Below, one piece after another: positions 50,459 through 64,000 of a stretch of DNA of 64,000 nucleotides. The notes below the pieces were generated by a model that was given only the letters and a program-made list of their open reading frames with translations, was not told the DNA's origin and made no database searches. Where the stretch lies: positions 9,083,366 to 9,147,365 of the forward strand of contig OZ024892.1 of NCBI GenBank assembly GCA_964017195.1. Reading direction: 5' to 3'. Source of the stretch: Siderastrea radians. Its lineage: Eukaryota; Cnidaria; Anthozoa; Scleractinia; Rhizangiidae. Positions within the stretch are counted from its first letter, which is position 1, and every line of letters starts with the position of its first letter. The translations under genes were made by a program, and so were the position numbers.

Positions 50459-53400
50459 ATGGCGGACACCTCTTATGTGATCCAAACGTCTTTCTCAGAG
50501 CGGAAGCCGCCGCGTATGCCAAAATGCGCGCGCTGTCGCAACCACGGAGTTGTCTCGTGGTTAAAAGGCCACAAGAGGTACTGTAGGTGGCGGGACTGTA
50601 ACTGCGCTCAATGCACCTTGATTGCTGAAAGACAGCGCGTCATGGCAGCACAAGTTGCTCTCCGCAGACAACAGACACAGGAAGAAGCCATGAGGATACA
50701 GATGGCGAAGAAAGCCCCGTCTTTCGTATCCCCTCACGTTAACCCCGTCCCGCAAGTTAATGGTGTTGTAAAACCGTGCTTAGAGGAGCCGCAAGCAGTG
50801 CTCCCGTATCGAACAGTGGCACACGGTAAGACGAACTTTATTTTTTATTTCCTAAGCACGAAATTTAACTTATAAACGTACCCGCAACTGAACGCATTAG
50901 GAATTCGCGATTTGCTGTCGACTTTCCGGTCCTTTATAGAAACTCTTGGCCGGCGGGTACAATTTATAACATGTAGCAAATTGGTATATGTTTGCAGTTT
51001 CTTAACTTGTCAATTACACGCCTCGAAGGCAAACACAAGAACGTTTCATCTCGGCATTTTTCGGCGCGACGTTTACATAAGGGTTATCGCTTCCTTTTAT
51101 CAAATTGTGACAAGGTTATTTTTTGTTTTCTCGAAGAATGAAACTGACGTGAAACGTATCCTTTCAATTTCCGTGGATTGTACTTCTATTTAATATTGAT
51201 GAGTAAAATATGCAGACTTGGTCAACACAAGATCTAATTAGCCCTTATTCTTCTCTATTGAAATCAGCGTATATTATCCAAGCCACGACTTCAAGAACTG
51301 AACAAACTGAACTGCTGTTTGAAACATTTTTTGTTGATTCAAGCGAAATTTTGGTGCGCATTTCACAGGAAAGAGAAAAAAAAACGTTTTAGATTGAAGA
51401 CTGTCATAGCTGAGACAACTAAGTCACCTATTGTCCCAAAGTGGAACAAAAAAGTTTTCTTTCAAGGATAAAAGCGCTTGCAAAAGACTTGCATCAATGA
51501 CATTTCTTGGCGCTTATAAAAGGCCTCTAAATGCAAGGAACATCGGCACCTAAATGTAATGGTTTAAATTAATTTCGCTTTTCGATAACCTTTATTAATT
51601 CTCTCTGGCTTTTCATCAGTTACTTACAGAAATCGCATGTTCATTTCAAAACAATTCTTACACACATTAATTAAATGGCCCTTTTAGCTGCAAGAGATGG
51701 AAATTGTGTATTAAGAGCTTTCCGAAGATAATTTGTTTCGGATTCAATCACTTTTCTTCAAGAAGCCTATTTTCAAATAGGGGATCGAGTTTTCAGGTAA
51801 ATTAGCCATTACGGATAATCTCGCTAAAGCTTTTTTCCGCCGTACTTAAAATCGTTCATTACAACATATTCAGTTTAAAAATACATACGACGCCGAGAAA
51901 CAAGCCCAAACTAAAACAACACTCTAACCTTGTCAAATGGGAAACTGTCATCAGAGCGAAGGTTACTGACAAGATCTTGCCCAGGAAGGAATTTCGTTGC
52001 TTACTTTTAAAATTTAATGCAAGGGAGATTGGTGTTAAAAGAAAACTTTAAAATGCGCTTTTATGCAACACTAGTCTTTCCGACAATAAAGGTAACATTT
52101 TCTAATTGCAAGCTCTTGTTCAGATGCCAATAAACGGGACTATTTTGTGAAGACACTTTTTTCTTACGTTACTAAAATTCTACAAAGAAATGTTTCCGTT
52201 GCCTAGTGACAAACACACTTCTTGGGCACTGGGTTCCTTTCAGCAAAACTCTTTACACTTAATTTACATTCTTTTCTTGTCTTTAGTTAAGCTGAATGAA
52301 AATTGCTTTGTTGTTCGCAAAAAGTTTCTTATTTATTCCTCCGCCTCCCACAAGAAAAGGCTAAATCTACCTCTAACAAAATGTTAACGAGCAGGTGAAA
52401 CGAAAAAAGGTTTCAAACTAGTACAATTTTCTTAGTTTAATCTCTTTAATCTTCATCATCTAAATCGTAAAAAATTCCAACTTTCATTTTCAAATATTGA
52501 AAAAACAAACTACACTATAGCGAATTACATATCAGTAGCTTTGATTTGAATGGACACACCGGCTTTAGGATTTCATCCACAAGCTCGAAATTTCCATTCA
52601 CCTTGTAAGTGCAGTATAATAAACAGCACCACAGAAAGTGCTGTTCAGTAGCTTTCATTTGAATGGTCACGGTTTGGGATTTCATCCACAGACTCGAAAA
52701 TTAGACTGAGCCACCTTGTACAGCACCACAAGAAAATACTGCTAGTGGCGCTCAGTAGCTTTGATTTGAAATGACACACTTTAGGATTTCATTCACGAAC
52801 TCGAAATTTCCATCCATCAAGTACAGCATAATAAACAGCACCACAGCAAAGTACTGTTCAATAGCTTTCATTTAATAGAAACAATTTCGGATTTCATCCA
52901 CAGACTCGAAAATTAGAACCGCCTTGCACAGCAACACAGTAAAGTACTGCTGAATAGCTTTCATTTTAAAGTGCACCTAACCCCAAAATATTTTTTACGC
53001 TAATATAAGTCTTTGCACCTATTTTAAAAACATTTCGCCATTATTTGCAGTTTTTGACTTTTTTACGGGCTTCAAAACTTACGTCAAACTAAGCATCATT
53101 TGTCGCACGACCGAGTTAGAAGGGGCATGGGTCTATTCTTGATTTGACGTCACAAACTGCTTTGCATGCATGTTTACAAAGACTTAAGGAGATGCAAATC
53201 AGTTTGTGATGTCAAATCCAGAATAGACCCATGCCCTCACTAGCTCGGTCGTGTACCAGATGATGGCTAGATTTCGTAACTTTTACAGCCTATAAAACTG
53301 AGGGGGATTTCATTAAAAAAAGGCGTAATGCTTTTCAAACAGGTGCAAAGAGTTATTTTTGCGAAAAAAATATTTTGGGGTTAGGTGCACTTTAACGGTC

Positions 53401-56208
53401 ACACTTAAGCTTTCAGTCAGAACTCCAAACTTAAAATTGAACAGCGCGACAGGAAAGTACGTACATCCCAATAGCTTTCATTTAAATGGTAACACTTTAG
53501 GATTTCGTCCACAGACTCAAAAGTTAGAACCACCTAAAACAACATAGTAAATAGCACCACAGGAAAGTACTGCTCAGTAGCTTTCATTTGAATGGTGACA
53601 TCATATGATTTCATTCACAAACTCAAAAGTTAGAACCACCTTATACAGAACGATAAACAGTACCACAGGAAAGTATTGCTCAATAGCTTTCATTTGTATG
53701 GTGACACTATAGGATTTCATGCAAAGACTCAAAAGTTGGAACCATCTTGTACAGCATAATAAACAGCACCACAGGCAAGTTACTATATTATTATACTTAT
53801 GCATGGTTCAATTCTACCTGTTACCATCCCACCCCCGGGCATACCCCTGGGGATTTTCCATTTTTTTCGTACTCGGCGGTCTATTCCCCACCCCCGGGCA
53901 TGCAGAAAGAGGCAATTCCCCACCCCGGGACTCCTCATCGACCACAGATACAGATAACAAAATATAGATAACAATACTGGTTTCCGTACAGTAGCAAAAC
54001 CAGACGTTCTCTAGAGTTTATTGGACAAAGGATACTTCAGTACAATATAACAAAGACATGGAAGCTGCATTTAAAAAGAAAGCTGAAGAAGAAAAACTTT
54101 AAGCGCACTGGCATAGGGCGGGCGAGTAAAGAGATGTTCTTCGCCACGTGTTTTATTCCAAGTATAGCACATACGCACAAGAGGTACGGTGAACAAAGTG
54201 ATGGCAGCATTTTAAAGGAGTTTTCTTAGCTTGTTTCATAAGAACACTGCACTGAGATCTCTGTTAATGTGAATCCGTGGATCCATTTTGATATAGAGTC
54301 TATTTAAGTCGTCTTTTTACAGGTATAAATACGGTGAAGAAATATTTCTTTGTTTGTGACGAACGCGATCCATTCGAGTAGGCATCAAACGCACATTCGT
54401 TTTACAAGTTTATAATAAACGTACCTTCGAATACAGATTTTAATTTTAAGAGATTATTCTTCTCTAACTAGTCTGCTACAAATTTTAGAGATTTTTCCCA
54501 GCAATAGACAGTCCTCTCCACGCGGTTCGGCGCCGCCGTGTCAACTGAAGTGACTTACTTGACTTCACAAGAAGTTCTTTTCGATTTTCCCTGCCCCCCT
54601 AGCCCCGGGACAAGACCACTTCAATTCCCCACCCCCGGGCCCGAAAGGCTGGACTTGTCCCGGGGGCTGCCCGGGGGCTGCCCGGGGGGGATGGTAACAG
54701 GTAAAATTGAACCGCGCATTATTACTCAGTAGCATTCATTCGATCGGTCACTCTTCAGATCACTTCAGGATTTCATGTACAGACTCAAAAGCTAGATCCT
54801 TAGAGCCACCTTATACAGCAGAGTAAGGACTACTGATTTGAATGGCCATAATTATGGATTTCACCTACGGTTTCAAAACAGGGTTCGGTGTTCCTCTGAA
54901 AGTAAACAGTTAAAAAATGTTCCATTTTACAAACATTTTAAACACGTTTATGAGTATGAAAATAAACCGGTTAAATTCACCGACAATATATATACATCTA
55001 CAAGGTACCATTTTCGCTTGCTTGATTGAAATAAATCTATTGGCCTCGTTTTACCTTTTTCGAGAAAAATTAAATAGAGGCCTCAAAAATGAAGCCGAAG
55101 AATTGTTGACGAATTTTTTAAACAAATTTTCTGTTTAAAAAAACTGCAAAGGATAATTTAAGTTAGTATAATTAGTTAGTTAGTTAGTTAGTTAGGCTAT
55201 ATTAACTATCTTAAACGTACTCCTTTAATTTGAGTTTTCAATACAGCGAGAATCGAACAGTTCTTGCTTTGCGAACTACACTGGTTGACGCTATACACTT
55301 TTTACTCGTAATCGTCTTTTTACTTCTCTTCTTGATAATCTGTCGAAATTGTAAGAAAAATTAGATATTCATCCTTTCCTTATTCTTTTTTTTAAGAGAC
55401 AGAGAAGGAAACCATAAAGGAGACTCTGCAACCAAATCAGTATCAATCCGACGAGAAATTCGACATCAAAGTCAAAGAAGAGCCAGTTAGTCCCACTATA
55501 AGTTTCGAAGAAGAAAGGTTTTCAGACACCGAAGAATTATCCCAGAAACGATCCTCTAGCGACGAAGAAAGAGAGAAGAGGCCTGAGTACGAGCGTCCAA
55601 AAGTGCCCCGCCTCTCCCCCCACAGGAAGGAAACTGAGACTTTTAGGTCCTCACTGGAGTTGCTTCAGCGAATCTTTCCTCATCAGAGCAGAGCTATATT
55701 AGAACTTATCCTTGGCGCATGCGAAGAAGACGTGGTCAAAGCTATTGAGTCACTACTACCCGAGAACAACCCAAGACCTTTTTCACTTCCGCTGTCCGTC
55801 AGAAGTTTTGGATCGGGGTCACTTATATCTTGTGACGGCAACTCCAAGTCCGCGTTCTCTCCCATTACAAAGTCTCCTTCGTACGTGTATCCCCGACCTT
55901 TGTCCGCGCAGTCGCAATCGCTAAAGAGTCCGAGTGAAAAAAGCTCAGGTACTCCCAGCGCATTTCAACCGGTTCAGTCATGCAGCCCTCCTGAACTGAG
56001 CCCTTCAATGTCAGAGAGGTTCCAGTTTCCTGTAGTGGCGGGGTATTTCTTCAACCGGCCACCGCCATCAGCGCTCAGTCTCCCGCTCAATTCACCACAG
56101 CAAAGGACTGGGGCGGCTCCACCAGGGGCCAAGTTCTGTAGGCATTGTGGGTACGCAAGCAAAGTGGGAGACAAGTTTTGCAGCGAATGCGGCAAAGCGT
56201 TGGAGTGA
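50459..56208 (+). CDS. DMRT-family transcription factor (DM plus DMA domains)
   Basis: Two exons, 50459-50825 and 55397-56208, joined in phase 1; 392 residues. ATG context GACATGG is good. The DM domain (about 19-78) has all metal ligands of the intertwined site: Cys23, Cys26, His29, His38, Cys42, Cys47, Cys49, Cys52, followed by the basic recognition tail ([16 protein letters not shown]). Between the domains is an acidic Ser/Glu-rich linker. A DMA (CUE-like) domain spans about 205-243 ([19 protein letters not shown]), as in the DMRT-A/DMRT3-4-5 group; such DM+DMA genes are known in corals. Residues 270-360 are Ser/Pro-rich and low complexity. The protein ends in a CxxC-x10-CxxC zinc-ribbon-like motif (Cys370, 373, 384, 387). 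It should bind DNA in the nucleus; bilaterian relatives act in sex determination and neural patterning. The role here is unknown. Its 4.6-kb intron has satellite and transposons. Confidence 0.93.
52530..53778 (+). repeat. ~106-bp satellite array (about eight units)
   Basis: Direct-orientation units with CTTTCATTTGAATGGTCAC, GATTTCATCCACAGACTC, AAACAGCACCACAGGAAAGT and ACTGCTCAGTAGC. Split by the TTAA-flanked element 52970-53391; the right edge is cut by the element starting at 53786. In the DMRT intron. Confidence 0.88.
52970..53391. mobile_element. 422-bp piggyBac-like MITE, TTAA duplication
   Basis: Perfect terminal inverted repeats of about 27 bases (AGTGCACCTAACCCCAAAAT then ATTTTTT) lie between TTAA at 52966-52969 and 53392-53395. 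An internal inverted pair (GGGCATGGGTCTATTC / GAATAGACCCATGCCC) follows. It sits inside a satellite unit, and removing it with one TTAA restores the unit. The high end identity suggests recent arrival. Confidence 0.85.
53786..54723. mobile_element. Non-autonomous DNA element, complete copy
   Basis: Ends ATGCATGGTTCAATTCTACC and its inverted partner TTTTACCTGTTACCATCC (read on the minus strand, near 54690-54720) mark it, with C-rich CACCCCCGGGC blocks next to both. It is about 940 bp, collinear with parts of 2467-4500. It interrupts a satellite unit; TTACT on the left and TTACT on the right could be the target duplication. No transposase. Confidence 0.7.
54724..54850 (+). repeat. Satellite unit remnant
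   Basis: CTCAGTAGCATTCATTCGAT, TTTCATGTACAGACTCAAAA and ACAGCAGAGTAAGGACTAC continue the satellite cut by the preceding element. Confidence 0.65.
55169..55196. repeat. (TTAG)n microsatellite
   Basis: About seven TTAG units, 200 bases before DMRT exon 2. Confidence 0.85.
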
Positions 56209-56495
56209 ATTTTCTGTAGGAATGTCTTCTAGCAACACTCGCCATAAACTCAATGTACACTAGAATATGTATACCTTCTACCTCTTGCAGTAGAAGTAAG
56301 GAACAATGCGACGACTTGTTCAAAGTTTTCACTGGGAAAAAGTTGAAAACCGAAAAGCGCAAAAGGGACCACGAGGAAAGTACTGTTCAGTAGTGCTCAT
56401 TTTACGAACATATATATTCACTCTGTTACAAAAAATAACTTAACGTGAGTGAAGTGTGAAGGAATTACAAAAGAAATTTTAAAATTTAAGTCACC

Positions 56496-57125
56496 ATTAT
56501 TTTTGCACTAAAGAGGTGAGTGAAAAACGTGAAGACTGGTATACTATTTTGAACATTGCGGGAACCGAGCCAGGGAAAGTGTTTATTTTAGCTTGCTTGC
56601 TTACAGAGGCGTAATTTAAAATAAGAGTGTAGTGAATGGAAGTTGATTAAATACGAAATAGTTTTACCAGTGAGATTACGTTTCTTGTGCGTCCCCAGTG
56701 AGCAGAAAGGCAAACTTGTTTTGAACGCGTCGAGAGGAAAGCGTAATGTGCACACGGAGGTTTAAATAGCAAAATCTTTGGTTACGAATGCTAACTCGTT
56801 AATAGAAAGTTATCATTATTATTGCACTAAAGAAGTGAGCAAAAAACGTGAAGACTGGTATAGTATTTTATATATTGTGGGAACCGAGCCAGGGAAAGTG
56901 TTCATTTTAACTTGCTTGCTTACAGAGGCATCATTTAAGAGTGTAGTAAATATAAATTGATTAAATACAAAATAGATTCAGCATGTGAGATTACGTTTCT
57001 TGTACGTCCACAGGCAGCAGCAAGGCAAACTTGTTTGAACGCTTCGAGAATTGGAATGAGGAAAGCGTAATGTGCACACGGAGGTTTAAATAGCAAAATT
57101 TTTGTTTGGAATGCTAACCTCGCCA
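56496..57125 (+). repeat. Direct tandem duplication, ~316-bp units
   Basis: Units at about 56496-56811 and 56812-57125 share GTGAAGACTGGTATA, GGGAACCGAGCCAGGGAAAG, GCTTGCTTACAGAGGC and GCGTAATGTGCACACGGAGG with modest divergence. Confidence 0.85.
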
Positions 57126-57189
57126 ATAGCAACTGAATGGAATAAAGTAACAACCCAACCTCCCCCCATCCCCTGAGGCGGGGGTGGGG

Positions 57190-57400
57190 AGAGGGTCGCG
57201 TCAAATTAACATCGACCTACGGGAGGTGTCTTCGGGTGTTAGGTTGCGAAAACTTCATAACGGCACGAATTCATAAAACAGCATGTTTATAGATATGCGT
57301 CAATGTTGTCATGTATCAGAAATAACAAATTAAAATTTGAAAGAACTTTGAAGACACCACCTCTCGTAGGTTGATGTTTGACGCGAGCCGGGGCGAGCGT
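57190..57400. mobile_element. Possible MITE with inverted ends
   Basis: CGCGTCAAATTAACATCGACC then GAGGTGTCTTC (57195-57230) pairs with GAAGACACCACCTCTCG then GTTTGACGCG (57350-57392). No target duplication seen. Confidence 0.45.
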
Positions 57401-57991
57401 GAAAATTCAATTTGACAACAACTGATAGTAAGATGGAAACATAAATATCAGAATGTCTTGACCGTACTACCGTTCAGTTTGCCATGTCACCTACAGCGGC
57501 GACTAAATAGGAGAAGAATGTAACACACAGGGACTAGGCTATGACAAATGGGCTACCTGGCTTCGCCTTGGACGACCAGGTAGTCCCTTCTTAAACTAGA
57601 AGGAAACTTAAAGAAATACGACGAAAGTAACTGGGGTGAGGTCTAATGACAGTGGTGAACACGTCCGCAGCCGTGAGTTCACGAGTTCGAGCGCGTGAAT
57701 GTGTGAACGTCGAATGTTCAACAGTTACCGTATGATGACGCCTGTAGTCGTCGTCCGCGAAAACGGGACGGACTTCTCCGACTGCGTTTGCACTGATCTC
57801 ACTTCCGGCCGTCGCCGTCAAAGTTGTCGTCGTCGTAGTCAAAAGTTCCTTAGTAACGACTCTATGTGAATAGGTTCTTTCACGTGAGCCGTCTCTCGTC
57901 GGAGATCCAAGATTGAACAATACGTTTAATACCATGGTGGAATAATGGGATTGTATGAATGTTAGAAGCTATTCTCGCGGTCAGAGTTAGT

Positions 57992-63377
<5,386 letters not shown>

Positions 63378-64000
63378 CTTAAATAAAATAGAAAAAGGAT
63401 TAACTTCAGCAGTAGTAGGCCAGCATAGGCCAAGGGAGTGCCTTGCACTAGTTTCTATAATTTGGTTTGCAAAAAATATTCATTCACACCTCAAGCAAGG
63501 TCACTAGAAATTCCGAGGGAAGGGGGTGACTGAAAGCCAAATTTTTTAAAGGAAATTAGGAAGCTAAACTGGCATTAGCCTGCATTTCCATATGGTTTTT
63601 TGTAAGGTTTGAAGCATTTTTTACTTTTTGGCCACGCGAAAATTGGGGCAAGGGCAAAAATGTGTGACCAGGGGCACAGGAGGGGACAGTTTCCTTTTCC
63701 TCCCCTCCCCTTCCCCCTCCTACTATTCCTTTTCCCCTCATCCCAATTTTTGCACCAGCCAAAAACCAGTAAAGGCCTGCAATGTGCAGAAAAGCCTCAA
63801 AATGCTTGCCATGCAGGCCAAACTGGAATTGTCAAAGCAGTCAGGGGTTCAAACCAAAAAAACCTTCCCTGAGTCAGTGGGGGGGGGGGGGGTAAGGATA
63901 TTTCCGCAATAACACCTAACATGAAGTTATTACAAGTGGTATTACTTTCAAGGGACCAGAATATTGGAAGACAGACAAATCTCAGGAGATCTCTTTTTTT
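63378..64000. other. Right edge; AAR2 upstream intron
   Basis: No exon, repeat family member or RNA gene seen. Pyrimidine-rich (63690-63740) and G-rich (63880-63892) low-complexity runs only. Confidence 0.5.

Larger units (their letters stand above)
56209..57991. other. Region between DMRT and AAR2 3' ends
   Basis: The two genes converge here. It holds a tandem duplication (56496-57125), an inverted pair (57190-57400) and otherwise unique sequence. AATAAAG at about 57137 could serve the DMRT transcript. The 114-codon minus-strand frame at 57591-57935 has no recognisable domain and is not called. Confidence 0.5.

Overview
The window looks like anthozoan cnidarian nuclear DNA, most likely a stony coral. 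It is AT-rich and intron-bearing, and it is densely packed with short inverted-repeat transposons, tRNA-derived SINEs, minisatellites and a roughly 106-bp satellite. The gene content fits: a DM-domain gene that also has a DMA domain, a secreted C-type lectin/von Willebrand A protein with phase-1 exons, and tandem gamma-butyrobetaine-dioxygenase-like genes. The species assignment is inference. No search was run and every gene model was spliced by eye.

Layout. 1-246: decayed Penelope-like reverse transcriptase, minus strand. 1615-24805: an old tandem segmental duplication. Each unit carries a five-exon 2-oxoglutarate/Fe(II) dioxygenase gene of the BBOX/TMLH family (7021-14786 and 19226-24432), and different transposons entered each unit afterwards. 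25883-44567: a gene encoding signal peptide, two C-type lectin domains and a VWA domain. Its 12.9-kb first intron holds a large palindrome (29395-34988), itself split by a nearly complete CR1/L2-like LINE (31437-34827), plus two DNA transposons with clear target-site duplications. 44568-50458: nested SINE and MITE debris and a satellite array. 50459-56208: a two-exon DMRT gene whose first exon lies between two oppositely oriented satellite arrays. 57992-63377: minus strand, the last four exons of the spliceosome assembly factor AAR2; its 5' exons are off the right edge.

How the genes relate. They look like unrelated neighbours, not a pathway or operon. The main biology is the recent history of the dioxygenase pair, where copy A has lost residues that copy B keeps, and a rich record of mobile-element activity. 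Several elements can be placed exactly by target-site duplications or by comparing the two duplicated units: a MULE-like element with a 9-bp duplication, piggyBac-like MITEs with TTAA, a pogo-like MITE with TA, Harbinger-like MITEs with TAA, and one element with a 6-bp duplication. I saw no convincing wholly new system. The palindrome with two head-to-head start exons, the MULE-like element with a helicase-like start exon, the VWA domain with altered metal-site residues and the DMRT zinc-ribbon tail are the best leads.
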